64,000 nucleotides of DNA from Aquimarina mycalae (GCF_029906345.1 NZ_JARYGY010000008.1:124001-188000), one strand, 5' to 3'. Shown: positions 27,849-36,417, counted from the first letter of the stretch. Notes: generated by a model not told the origin, from the letters alone. Translations and numbers: made by a program.

Positions 27849-27981
27849 AGAGTTAATGAGTTAGCACTTTCATTTTCCCCAAGATGAAAGTATTTATAAA
27901 AAGTGAGTTTTAATTTTTAGAATAAGCCCTTAAATTAAGATGATTTGTGTGAAGAAAAAGAGCGTGGAGACGCTCTTTTTT
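27849..27981 (+). ncRNA. Tandem small RNA, copy 1 of 3
   Basis: A promoter TTTGG (27814-27818) and TATCTTTA (27837-27844) with TTTG-to-TA spacing of 19 precedes a transcript starting about CCAGAGTTAATGAG. It has an internal hairpin ACTTTCAT / ATGAAAGT and ends in terminator AAAAAGAGCG-TGGAGA-CGCTCTTTTTT. Start is inferred from the promoter. Copies 2 and 3 share promoter, body and terminator. Confidence 0.75.
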
Positions 27982-28277
27982 GTGTTCTATTATTTATTTC
28001 CCAAAGGTTACAATCAATTTTCAATTCTAAACTTAGGTATTGATAAATCTCTATTGAATCAAACCAAAAAGCACTATTCAAAAATTGTTTTTATGACATA
28101 CTTTCAAAATAAGTACAGAATGATTGATAGAATTTTTCGTAAGAATGATATATTAAATATGTAGGCAAAAGACTACTTTTTTGTAATTACAATAAAATAA
28201 AACGGTTTAAAAGCGTATTTTTTAGATAAAAAGCACAAAAAATTTGGTAAACTCAAAAAAAGCTGTATCTTTACACC

Positions 28278-28411
28278 AGAGTTAATGAGTTAGTACTTTC
28301 ATTTTCCCCAAGATGAAAGCATTTATAAAAAGTGAGTTTTAATTTTTAGAATAAGCCCCTAAATTAAGATGATTTGTGTGAAGAAAAAGAGCGTGGAGAC
28401 GCTCTTTTTTT
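28278..28411 (+). ncRNA. Tandem small RNA, copy 2 of 3
   Basis: Promoter TTTGG (28243-28247) and TATCTTTA (28266-28273); body nearly identical to copy 1; CTTTCAT / ATGAAAG hairpin; terminator 28384-28411 with the same GAGCG/CGCTC stem. The whole repeat unit including flanks is about 425 bp. Confidence 0.75.
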
Positions 28412-28699
28412 ATGTTGTACTGTTTCTCAGTGTTTTACAATTAATTTTTGATTCTTAAACCTAGGTATGGATGAATCTTTATACAATCAAAACCAAAGGA
28501 CTATTTAAAAATTGCCCTTGTGAGATATTTTTAAATAAGTACAGAATAATAGTTTTTTTGTAAAAACATAACAAATAATTTTGTACGATAAAACCTACAA
28601 TATTGATAATTTTAAAAAATTAACTAGTTAAAAAGCACATTTAGTAGATAAAATACACAAAAAGTTTGGTGAATTCAAAAAAAGCTGTATCTTTACACC

Positions 28700-28832
28700 A
28701 GAGTTAATGAGTTAGCGCTTTCATTCTCCCCAAGATGGAAGCATTTATAAAAAGTGAGTTTTAATTTTAGAATAAGCCCCTAAATTAAGATGATTTGTGT
28801 GAAGAAAAAGAGCGCCTTAGGCGTTCTTTTTT
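28700..28832 (+). ncRNA. Tandem small RNA, copy 3 of 3
   Basis: Promoter TTTGG (28665-28669) and TATCTTTA (28688-28695). The internal hairpin is kept as CTTTCAT / ATGGAAG (G-U). The terminator stem has changed to GAGCGCC-TTA-GGCGTTC (28805-28832) and still folds. Sequence change with kept pairing argues for selection on RNA structure. Confidence 0.75.
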
Positions 28833-28965
28833 ATTTTCTACTATGTAATAAATACTGGGAATACCAAGAATAGAGGTTATAACAGTAAAAAAATAAAAAA
28901 AAAGTAGGGTGTTTTAATGCTTGTGTGTTTTAGGAGGTATAAAACAAATAAACATAAAAGCAATC

Positions 28966-29379
28966 ATGAAAAAAATCATTTTATTATTCGCAGTAAGTAT
29001 TTCTATATGTATAACTTCTTGTCAAACAGATGATGATGCAGGACCAGCAGACACAAAAGATAAATTTATTGGTAGTTGGAAAATAACACAAGAGTTTGAG
29101 AACGGTATAGAGGTAACAGTTGAAACTTGTACTCTACAAGATGTATTAACTATAAAGGATGATCAAAATCTTACTAGTACTAGCTATATTGCGGAAAACG
29201 GTACGTGTAAATTAGAAGAAACACTAACAGGTACCTGGGAAAACTTGGGAGATAATAAGTATAAAATTACACCAGAAATAGATGAAGTAGAAGCTACGAT
29301 CACGTTTTCAGGAAATACTATGACCGTAGAAACCACAGATGAAGAAGGTGATTTTAAACAAATATTAGCTAGAATTTAA
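28966..29379 (+). CDS. Lipocalin-like lipoprotein
   Basis: 137 residues from ATG 28966. The longer frame upstream lacks a signal and is rejected. The lipobox has Cys19 (SICITSCQTDDD). The mature part has the small lipocalin-family pattern FIGSWKITQEFENG ... LTGTWENLGDNKYKITPEID. It is a surface or periplasmic lipoprotein; the ligand is unknown. It follows the triple small-RNA locus and has its own terminator. Confidence 0.7.
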   Translation: MKKIILLFAVSISICITSCQTDDDAGPADTKDKFIGSWKITQEFENGIEVTVETCTLQDVLTIKDDQNLTSTSYIAENGTCKLEETLTGTWENLGDNKYKITPEIDEVEATITFSGNTMTVETTDEEGDFKQILARI

Positions 29380-29395
29380 TATTTCGATAATTAGA

Positions 29396-29433
29396 GAACA
29401 AAGTTGTATAGCAATACAGCTTTGTTCTTTTTT
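29396..29433 (+). terminator. Intrinsic terminator
   Basis: Stem GAACAAAG / CTTTGTTC with loop pairing TTGTAT/ATACAG, followed by T6. It separates two convergent genes. Confidence 0.8.
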
Positions 29434-29438
29434 ATAAT

Positions 29439-32096
29439 TTAAAAGTTAAAGCGCAATACTAAATCAGGAGTAAAACGCAAAGATTGATTATCAAGACTTT
29501 CTACAAAAAAATTGAAATCACCATCAACATTTTCCTGATAATTCTGACCAATAACATTTTTTCTGTTATAGAGGTTTCTTATAGAAATTCCTATCATCGC
29601 ATTCCAATCCTTTTCTTTATCTAATTTGAATCGATACACAACAGAAGTATCTAATCGATGATAATCCTTAAATCTGCTGGAATTAATTCCCCTTGGATCT
29701 GTGATGGTTCCATCCAGATCATCATCATCTCTAAATAATCGTGTAAAAGGTCTTCCTGTGGCATAATTCCAGCCTAAAGCAAATTCGAAATGATTGACCT
29801 TTAGGGTTTGAGAGAGATTAAACACGTGGCGTTGATCAAAATTTCCACGGTAATATGAATCTTGTATTAGCGGAAACGAGCTAATGGTTTTACTTAATGA
29901 ATAACTAGCCCAAAACCTATAATTATTAATCCTTTTCTTTACTAAGAAATCTATTCCTATCCGTTCTTCTTCTCCATAAAATATTACAGTATCATCCTCG
30001 TCTGGTAATGCGAGATCTAAAATAAAATCACTTAATGAGGATATATCTGTTATTTTTTTATAATATCCTTCCATGTCAAAATTCCAGCCATTATAAGTAT
30101 ATAAAGCTCCTAGAGTAAATTGCATACTTTTTAAAACACGTATGGGAGTGCCTTCAATGCCTTCACCTTCAAAAGAGTTGTTAGAAAGAATCCAAATATT
30201 ATCAGAAACAGGTAATGCTTGAACCTCTCCAAATGGGCTGTTATTTGTAAGGTAATTATTAAGCTGTTGGTTTTTTAGTTCAGCAGAAGTGTTTAATGTA
30301 AAATTATCCCATAATTCATAAGAAGAAAAAACACGAGGTTCTATAAAAAAAGAATTTACATTACTTAGTTGTGATCCTCTCAAACCTATATTTATATATG
30401 TTTTTGATGTTTTATATTTATACTCAGAGTATAATGTATGATTGGTCCCATTTCCGTTAATACTAAACTCGTCTTCAAAGCTACTAAAACCATCAGAAAA
30501 AAAGTTTTTTGATTCAAATCCCGTTTGATTATACGTAAACTGGTACCCAATATCGATTGAATGTTTTTTAGTAATAGGCAAGTGCAGTGCATATTCTCCT
30601 CCAATATCTTTTACCGTATTAGTAATAATTTCACTGTCTAAGGTGGTGTTATCCATAATTTCCCGCTCATCGATTAAATTATATCGTTGATCATAGGATG
30701 AGAAATAGAAATTAATATTTTGATGGATGTTATTGTTGTATTTTTTATCCCAGTTTAAACTTAACCCTAGATTCCTTATTTTAAGAACATCTTTAACAGA
30801 AGATGTATTTCCAGAATTCCGTATAGCTATTGTTTTGTTGTTATCAAGTCGGTTTTCAGCAAAAATAGAACTGAATTTTAATATGTTATTGTCATTTGGT
30901 TTCCACAATATCTTGAAATTACTATCAGAAAAAGAAAAATCATCTTCTCTAGAACGTTCCTCTGCTGTTTGTTCCTCATTCGCATCAGGAATATTTGCTC
31001 TGGTATTCTGAAACACTTTTCTAACTAAATTATTATACGCAATGTTTTGATACGCATCTGTAGTTGATCTTCTTCCAGCCACCATAATTCCCAATTTTTT
31101 GGACAAAGGTAGTTTGATGTAGGCATCTGCATGAGTAAAATTAAGACCACTACCAACTTGTAGTTTTTCGGTAAGATCATCATCAGATTCTATAACGATA
31201 ACCCCAGAGATTCTATCTCCATAACGTACACTGGTTCCTCCTCGATATACTGTTACCTTATTAGTTATAAAAGGATTGAAAGAAGAGATTTGATTAAAAA
31301 AATGTCCATTTTGATACATTTTGATCCCGTCCCATAACACTAGATTTTGACCAGGCGTACCACCTCGAATGTACAACCCTGCTGGATCCTCAGTAGGACT
31401 ATTGATACCAGGCAATAATTGTAAACTCTGAAGCACATCTGGTTCCACAAGACCTGGAAGAATTCTAAGCTTTTTGCTAGAGACACTAATTGCAGCATCT
31501 TGATTTTTTTGAATACCACCAGTTAAGTATTCTTTTACTAATACTTCACTGAGATTTTGAATCTCAGGTTGCAATCTGATAGTATCGCAACTTGTAGCAG
31601 AAAACTCTGATATCTTTATAGTTAGATCTCTATATCCCAGATATGTAATACTAATGGAGTCATAAGGATGCATTTGTAGTTTGAAAACACCTTGGTTATC
31701 GGTAAGTTCAATAGTTTTATTGGCACTAGTTATAGTAGCTTTTCCTAGTTCATAAGTCGATGTAGCATCAATAACTACCCCGCAAATATCAATTACTTTG
31801 GTATTGGTAACCAGAATATAATCTGAAGGATTCACTTGCTGTAGTAGAAATGAAGTTTGTCCTTCTATAATTTCCTGCAGCGTTACTATAGATATAACTT
31901 CTTTTTTTATTGTTAGCGAAATGTCTTTAATTGCATTAACATCATAAGAAAAACTGAGTTCATGTTGGTTTTTAAACTCTTCTAAAATGGTAGTTAATGG
32001 ATGTTTTTCTGAAGTGGTAGGTATATTAACTTCTTGAGAATAAACACAGATATGACATAAAAAAAATAAAAATATAATTAGTTTGAAAAACCTCAC
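29439..32096 (-). CDS. TonB-dependent receptor with STN domain (FecA-type transducer)
   Basis: 885 residues. A signal peptide is followed by an STN (secretin/TonB short N-terminal) domain at about residues 30-95, a carboxypeptidase-regulatory-like domain (about 105-175, ICGVVIDATSTYELG), and a plug (LRILPGLVEPDVLQSLQLLPG, GLYIRGGTPGQNLVLWDG). The beta-barrel ends in aromatic RFNF. The STN domain and the neighbouring FecR and sigma genes indicate a receptor that signals its own induction. The substrate is not evident. The start overlaps the fecR-like stop by 4 bases. Confidence 0.9.
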   Translation of the reverse strand: MRFFKLIIFLFFLCHICVYSQEVNIPTTSEKHPLTTILEEFKNQHELSFSYDVNAIKDISLTIKKEVISIVTLQEIIEGQTSFLLQQVNPSDYILVTNTKVIDICGVVIDATSTYELGKATITSANKTIELTDNQGVFKLQMHPYDSISITYLGYRDLTIKISEFSATSCDTIRLQPEIQNLSEVLVKEYLTGGIQKNQDAAISVSSKKLRILPGLVEPDVLQSLQLLPGINSPTEDPAGLYIRGGTPGQNLVLWDGIKMYQNGHFFNQISSFNPFITNKVTVYRGGTSVRYGDRISGVIVIESDDDLTEKLQVGSGLNFTHADAYIKLPLSKKLGIMVAGRRSTTDAYQNIAYNNLVRKVFQNTRANIPDANEEQTAEERSREDDFSFSDSNFKILWKPNDNNILKFSSIFAENRLDNNKTIAIRNSGNTSSVKDVLKIRNLGLSLNWDKKYNNNIHQNINFYFSSYDQRYNLIDEREIMDNTTLDSEIITNTVKDIGGEYALHLPITKKHSIDIGYQFTYNQTGFESKNFFSDGFSSFEDEFSINGNGTNHTLYSEYKYKTSKTYINIGLRGSQLSNVNSFFIEPRVFSSYELWDNFTLNTSAELKNQQLNNYLTNNSPFGEVQALPVSDNIWILSNNSFEGEGIEGTPIRVLKSMQFTLGALYTYNGWNFDMEGYYKKITDISSLSDFILDLALPDEDDTVIFYGEEERIGIDFLVKKRINNYRFWASYSLSKTISSFPLIQDSYYRGNFDQRHVFNLSQTLKVNHFEFALGWNYATGRPFTRLFRDDDDLDGTITDPRGINSSRFKDYHRLDTSVVYRFKLDKEKDWNAMIGISIRNLYNRKNVIGQNYQENVDGDFNFFVESLDNQSLRFTPDLVLRFNF

Positions 32097-33007
32097 TTAT
32101 TTTTTAGTTCTATATTTTTTGAGTTCTTAAATATATAACTAATATTCATAGGTTCAAAACAAGTTTTCAGTGCTTTATTTAGATCTGTATGGGTGAAAAA
32201 CCCCGAAAACAAACGGTTTGTATCTATGTCATTTGCAGTAAATGTAACATCATATTGCCTCTCTAGCTCTGCTATGACTCTAGCTAATCTTACTTGATTA
32301 AAAGTGCTTTTTTGCTGTATCCAACCAGGTTTGGATTCTTTGATCTCTAATGGAGTGAATGTTTGGTTGTTTAGTGATTTAGTACCTTTTCCAGGAGTTA
32401 GGATTGTAGTATTTTTGCTATTGCTTACAGATACCTTTCCTTCAAAACAATGTACTTCTATAGTTGTGTTTCTTGAGTATACATTAAATTCTGTTCCCAA
32501 TACTGTTACATCTCCGTTTTTTGTGTTGACTGTAAATTGAGATCCTTTGGCTACATCAAAAAAAGCTTCTCCTTTTAATATAAGAGTTCTATCCTCAAGG
32601 AAAGAATTTTGATCATATTCTATAGAAGAATCAGCGTTGAGTGTTACTACGGAATTATCTGGTAAGGTCCAATTTTTAGTTTCTGCCATTGCAGTACTAA
32701 CTTTAGTTGTATTAAAAAACATGGTCTTTAAGCCAAATAAAATAACCGCTACAGTTGCAGCAGAATATATCCAGGTACGTAGTTTGATTACCTTAGATTT
32801 AGGAGTGTCTACATATGTTTTATTAAATTCTTTTTGTTTTTTAAGCCCAGTTTCTATATCAAATACAGGACGTTCAAATTTTTCGACACCTCGTAGAATA
32901 TCCTTGTAAGCCAAATATTCTTGGCTAGTTTCAAAGTCTTTTTTCTCTTTCTCAGAAAGATCGTTTGCTAACCACCTTCCTAGAAAATTATTGTTGTCCT
33001 GATTCAT
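32093..33007 (-). CDS. FecR-type anti-sigma/sigma-regulator protein
   Basis: 304 residues. The cytoplasmic N-terminus (FLGRWLANDLSEKEKKDFE) is followed by one membrane helix (about residues 78-97), then the periplasmic FecR domain (WTLPDNSVVTLNADSSIEYD, FTVNTKNGDVTVLGTEFNVY) and a C-terminal STN-like segment (LARVIAELERQYDVTFTAND). It relays receptor occupancy to the ECF sigma factor. Confidence 0.9.
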   Translation of the reverse strand: MNQDNNNFLGRWLANDLSEKEKKDFETSQEYLAYKDILRGVEKFERPVFDIETGLKKQKEFNKTYVDTPKSKVIKLRTWIYSAATVAVILFGLKTMFFNTTKVSTAMAETKNWTLPDNSVVTLNADSSIEYDQNSFLEDRTLILKGEAFFDVAKGSQFTVNTKNGDVTVLGTEFNVYSRNTTIEVHCFEGKVSVSNSKNTTILTPGKGTKSLNNQTFTPLEIKESKPGWIQQKSTFNQVRLARVIAELERQYDVTFTANDIDTNRLFSGFFTHTDLNKALKTCFEPMNISYIFKNSKNIELKNK

Positions 33008-33165
33008 TTAGGGTGTTTTGTAAATGTTTTATTTTCTGTCTTAGAAATTACAAGGTTTTTATATAATTGAGAATTAATAAAGTCCATATACTCGTCAAAT
33101 GTGAGTTCACTCTGTATCCATTTTATTAAAAATTCGTTTTGAGTATCCTCATATAAAAAAGCCAT
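33004..33165 (-). CDS. Tiny ORF between sigma and FecR genes (53 aa)
   Basis: ATG 33165 to TGA 33004. The stop overlaps the FecR start in an ATGA arrangement, a sign of translational coupling. The sequence (MAFLYEDTQNEFLIKWIQSE...) reads like a short helical N-terminal sigma-binding segment of FecR proteins. It starts 11 bases after the sigma-factor stop, so it fills the gap exactly. It may be a split or extra anti-sigma peptide. Confidence 0.6.
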   Translation of the reverse strand: MAFLYEDTQNEFLIKWIQSELTFDEYMDFINSQLYKNLVISKTENKTFTKHPK

Positions 33166-33176
33166 AGTCTTATAGT

Positions 33177-33686
33177 TTAAATATTCCCTATTTTTTTTCT
33201 TAAAGTTACCAATGCAACATGCATTCTTTTTTCAACAGCCTTTACAGAAATACCAAGCATTTCTGCAATTTCTCTATATGTTTTCTTTTCAATTCTATTT
33301 AAGAGAAACACTTCTCTTTGTCCTTCTTTTAGATCGCTAATCGCTACATTTAATTTCTCCATAAATTCCTTTTCTTCCATCTGAAATTCTGGCGATTCAT
33401 TGGTATATGTTTTTTTTGGTATTGATTTATATTTCAATACTGTTTTTTGGTGTATAGCATCATTAATAGAGGCATTATTTGCAATTTTATACAAGAAACT
33501 TTTGGCTGCTCCAAAAATGATTTTAGAACAATTGACCCATAATTTTGCAAAACTATCTTGCACAATGTCTTGGGCTTTTTCCATATCTCCATACTTATAG
33601 TAAATATAGTAGCATATTTTTTCTGCATGTTCCCGATACAATTGCTCATATACCTTTTCTTCACAAATATTTATTTTGTTTTCCAA
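33177..33686 (-). CDS. RNA polymerase ECF sigma factor (FecI-like)
   Basis: 169 residues. Region 2 has YYIYYKYGDMEKAQDIVQDSFAKLW; region 4 has LKEGQREVFLLNRIEKKTYREIAEMLGISVKAVEKRM with a helix-turn-helix. It is the first gene of the sigma / small ORF / FecR / TonB-receptor operon. Confidence 0.92.
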   Translation of the reverse strand: MENKINICEEKVYEQLYREHAEKICYYIYYKYGDMEKAQDIVQDSFAKLWVNCSKIIFGAAKSFLYKIANNASINDAIHQKTVLKYKSIPKKTYTNESPEFQMEEKEFMEKLNVAISDLKEGQREVFLLNRIEKKTYREIAEMLGISVKAVEKRMHVALVTLRKKIGNI

Positions 33687-34162
33687 CGTTGATTAAAGTT
33701 TAGATCTTCGATTATTAGATTAGATAAAGTTAATAAATTAACATTTTTTAAAGAATATTCAATAGTTTATCTGAATCAATTTGATAATTATCAAAGAAAT
33801 AGAATTTTGTTTCGATGTTGTAAAGTCTAGTTTTTTTCATGAATTGGTTAGCTATTATACTGTATTTTAATAATTACAATAGAAATTATAATATTTCAAT
33901 ATTATGTAGTGAATTGGACAATTCTAATTAATTTTTAGTAAGAGTTACGTTTTAAATACTATTCCCTCCAAGATGTGCATTTAGTATTGTAAAGCTTGCT
34001 AAACAATAGGTTGTGCCAATTCATTTTATTTTTATTGAGTATATGAACTTAATAATTGTAATTTTTGATTATTATTTTCTTTTTATATACCTAAAACAAA
34101 AGGAGTATGAAATACCCTACCGCATAATGAATAATTTTCTAAAAGATATTTTGTAACAGATT
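33687..34162. other. A/T-rich intergenic region between divergently ended operons
   Basis: Upstream of the sigma-factor gene (minus strand), which must hold its promoter. Runs such as AATATTATAATTTC occur, but I find no ORF above 50 codons, no tRNA and no convincing repeat. Confidence 0.4.
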
Positions 34163-34199
34163 AAAAAATACACGGATCATTATAATCCGTGCATTTTTT
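34163..34199 (-). terminator. Terminator of the slipin gene
   Basis: On the minus strand, stem CACGGAT / ATCCGTG is followed by a T run, directly after the slipin stop. Confidence 0.75.
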
Positions 34200-34204
34200 C
34201 ACAC

Positions 34205-35305
34205 CTACCTATTCATAGAGAATATGTCTTTTAATTGTGTTACAATACCTCCATTACCAGAAACCGTGATTTCTCCGATTTTATCGGCAATTTTCTCTAC
34301 ATATTCCATTTCTTTTAATTTGTAGAGCATTTCATTATCTTCCATTAGTTTTGCCGTATTTAACAAACTTCTGGTAGATGCTGTTTCCTCACGTCTAGTA
34401 ATGATATTAGCCTGAGCTCTCTTTTGTGCTACCAATACCTGGTTCATGATTTCTTTCATTTCACCAGTTAAGATGATATCCCTGATACCACAATTCAATA
34501 CTTTTACACCTAACTTGATTGCTTGACTTTTAGTCGTATCTAATACGGCATTTGCTATATCTTCTTTTCGTTCTAAAAGCTCATCAAGCGTGTAATTTCC
34601 TACGAAAGCTCTAAGTGCTAATTGCATCGCGATATATAGTTGTGAACTATAATCTTTGTTGTCTAGTAAAGCTTTTTCGACATCAACAACTTTGTATTGT
34701 GTATAGAAATTGATACGAATTGCAGCTTTGTCTTTGGTTAACAATTCTTGACCAGCGATTTCTAATTGCAATTGACGTAAATCTACTTTAGCAATCTTGA
34801 TCGTAGTATCATTTTTCCAGAAACGATAAGTACCGCTATCTAATGTTTTTGCATATACATCGTCTACGATTAATACAGCTTTTTCATAAGCAGCAACTTC
34901 AAACACTCTAATGTATTTATTGAAAGCATAGTTGCTAAATAAAGACTTATCAATCTTTTCGGTAATATATATTTTACTAAGATCTACCTTAGTAAACTCA
35001 TAGTTGTATAATCCTTTCCATAAAGTGTATCTACCAGCAGTAAAAACACTTTTGAAATTACCATTCTCATATACTAATACGATTTCATTATCCTTTACCT
35101 CAATTAGATGTAGCATATCCTCCAACTCCTTATCTTGTAGTAAGAGTTCTAATGCTACTGGCACGGCAAAAGGTTTAGAAAGATCATATTGTATCACATG
35201 TTCTGTAAACCCTAACCAATGGATACCATGCGTAATTACACGCTTATAATCACCTTTTCTGAAAACCAAGCCTACTTTTCCAGCATTGATTCTTACTCTT
35301 TTCAT
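34205..35305 (-). CDS. Slipin / SPFH (band 7) family protein without membrane anchor
   Basis: 366 residues. Two beta-rich lead-in repeats (GKVGLVFRKGDYKRVITHGIHW and EIVLVYENGNFKSVFTAGRYTLW) precede an SPFH domain at about residues 140-290 (EKAVLIVDDVYAKTLDSGTY, DKAAIRINFYTQYKVVD) and a C-terminal helix (AQKRAQANIITRREETASTR). There is no transmembrane helix at the N-terminus, unlike classic slipins. From memory of comparative studies, slipin-like genes occur near RtcB systems; here it adjoins the tRNA-like locus. The link is inference. Confidence 0.85.
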   Translation of the reverse strand: MKRVRINAGKVGLVFRKGDYKRVITHGIHWLGFTEHVIQYDLSKPFAVPVALELLLQDKELEDMLHLIEVKDNEIVLVYENGNFKSVFTAGRYTLWKGLYNYEFTKVDLSKIYITEKIDKSLFSNYAFNKYIRVFEVAAYEKAVLIVDDVYAKTLDSGTYRFWKNDTTIKIAKVDLRQLQLEIAGQELLTKDKAAIRINFYTQYKVVDVEKALLDNKDYSSQLYIAMQLALRAFVGNYTLDELLERKEDIANAVLDTTKSQAIKLGVKVLNCGIRDIILTGEMKEIMNQVLVAQKRAQANIITRREETASTRSLLNTAKLMEDNEMLYKLKEMEYVEKIADKIGEITVSGNGGIVTQLKDIFSMNR

Positions 35306-35815
35306 TTTTTTAATTTTTGCGTCTGTTTTCTAACAGACAGATTAAACATTAATTGGATGATAATCCTGTAACGGAGGTATTATCTACTTCATTTCAGTGC
35401 GCTTATTCATCACATTACTGAAGTATATTTTTGTAAACATTCCCTTTGTTCTGAATACAAAAAACTTTAAGGGATTCATTTTTTTATAATTAAAAAACAG
35501 TGAAAGCAAATCATCTTTCTAGTACGGAAATAATAGCATGTTATATTTTCCTCAATTAGTTTTTAATAAAGAGATTAAGGAATGAATACCTAAGAAAGGT
35601 GTCCTAATCCTAAACCTTAATACAAAAAAGTAATGGTTTTAAATAGTAGCATTACTATTACCTCAAAGTCCCTTCAAGACTGTTTTTATCACAAGAGTAT
35701 GATAACAACGGATTTGGCAATCACTATTTTTATCGTTTTTACAGCTCGACAGGCTGAGGATTAGTTTTAGAAGATAATCCAAACTTCATAAAAACGGATT
35801 TTGAGTCCATTTTGG
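35306..35815. other. Intergenic region between slipin and the permuted tRNAs
   Basis: Contains a small hairpin CTGTT-TTCT-AACAG (35321-35334) just before the slipin start. It also has a CTCGACAGGCTGAGGA word near 35748 belonging to a dispersed repeat family. On the minus strand, an 8-bp hairpin with loop CTCAAAA (about 35790-35813) looks like a detached tRNA-Leu(CAA) anticodon arm. No ORF was found. Confidence 0.4.
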
Positions 35816-35910
35816 CTACATTAAAAGTGTAGTGCTCTACCAACTGAGCTACAAAAGCCAAGAAGTTTTACTTCAAGCTTATGACGGGATTCGAACCCGC
35901 GACACCTAAA
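35816..35910 (-). tRNA. Permuted-like tRNA B (3' half before 5' half), Lys-UUU type anticodon
   Basis: Minus-strand order is the 3' half first: possible 3' anticodon strand TTTAG, variable GTGTC, T arm GCGGG-TTCGAAT-CCCGT, acceptor CATAAGC (35877-35883). An 18-nt linker that itself folds (GAAGT-AAA-ACTTC) follows. Then comes the 5' half: acceptor GCTTTTG (35852-35858), TA, D arm GCTC-8 nt-GAGC, A, and a complete anticodon arm CTACA-CTTTTAA-TGTAG. The acceptor strands pair 6 of 7 across the linker. Because the 5' half has its own full anticodon arm, this may instead be a decayed tandem tRNA. Confidence 0.5.
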
Positions 35911-35913
35911 AAA

Positions 35914-36007
35914 TCTATTGCTCTAACCACTGAGCTACGGGACCATTTTTTAAAATATTGTTAGTGGTCCCGACGGGATTCGAACCCATGACAAATAGAG
36001 TTGAGAC
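35914..36007 (-). tRNA. Circularly permuted tRNA A
   Basis: Minus-strand order is the 3' half (35966-36007): loop ...TCAAC, anticodon strand TCTAT, variable TTGTC, T arm ATGGG-TTCGAAT-CCCGT, acceptor CGGGACC. A 21-nt linker (35945-35965) follows. Then the 5' half (35914-35944): acceptor GGTCCCG, TA, D arm GCTC-AGTGGTTA-GAGC, A, anticodon strand ATAGA. Rejoined, it makes a full cloverleaf: acceptor 7/7, D stem 4/4, anticodon stem 5/5, T stem 5/5 (one G-U), all canonical spacers. In linear order neither half has a partner. A 7-nt loop would give anticodon UCA; the joint position is uncertain. Confidence 0.75.
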
Positions 36008-36090
36008 TATTTTTTGGCAAATAGACAAACCTTCAAGCCAAGTTGAATATGAAGTGGTCATACAAATTTGCAATACTTCATACAATAGTG

Positions 36091-36417
36091 CTATACAGAA
36101 ACACCCAACAAGACTTGCTTGATATTTTTAAAAAGTTCAATGAATCTTATCTTTGAAACACAATGATTTAAAATTGAACTACATACTAGTTTTGAGGAAT
36201 TATTTTCAATACACTCAATTACCCGATTTATATTCAACAGGATTTTTTTAGAATTATAAAATTTAATTGTTCTTTCGAGATTTTCTTGCGAAAAATCGAA
36301 AGCATCAATACCACAACATTCAGCAACACATTCTGTTTCTAAATCTTGCCAGAAGTCTTTATTACTTTCTAAAAATTGATCTACATTTATAATTTCTGAC
36401 TCTTTTCTAGTTTTCAT
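36091..36417 (-). CDS. Hypothetical protein (108 aa) upstream of the permuted tRNAs
   Basis: An acidic N-terminal half with Cys pairs (ETECVAECCGIDAFDFSQE) is followed by a helical C-terminus. No family recognised, no signal peptide. It is the only ORF between the operator-promoter at 36529-36565 and the permuted tRNAs, so it is probably on the same transcript. A role in tRNA processing is possible but unsupported by motifs. Confidence 0.55.
   Translation of the reverse strand: MKTRKESEIINVDQFLESNKDFWQDLETECVAECCGIDAFDFSQENLERTIKFYNSKKILLNINRVIECIENNSSKLVCSSILNHCVSKIRFIELFKNIKQVLLGVSV

Noticed and set aside
27940..28164. Small ORF starting MICVKKKS in each tandem small-RNA copy
   Set aside because: All three copies start alike, but the frame runs through the terminator and diverges after it. 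Copy 3 changes preserve the hairpin, not the peptide. RNA function explains it better, though a toxin-like peptide is not excluded.
27781..28832. CRISPR-like array
   Set aside because: Only three long units of about 425 bp with promoters and terminators; no short repeats with unique spacers and no cas genes.
36001..36045. Reading the 5' flank of permuted tRNA A as its true 5' half
   Set aside because: The flank forms a TTGGC/GCCAA hairpin and an AATAG/CTATT arm with an 8-nt loop but offers no acceptor strand for CGGGACC and no D arm. The downstream GGTCCCG half fits all stems.
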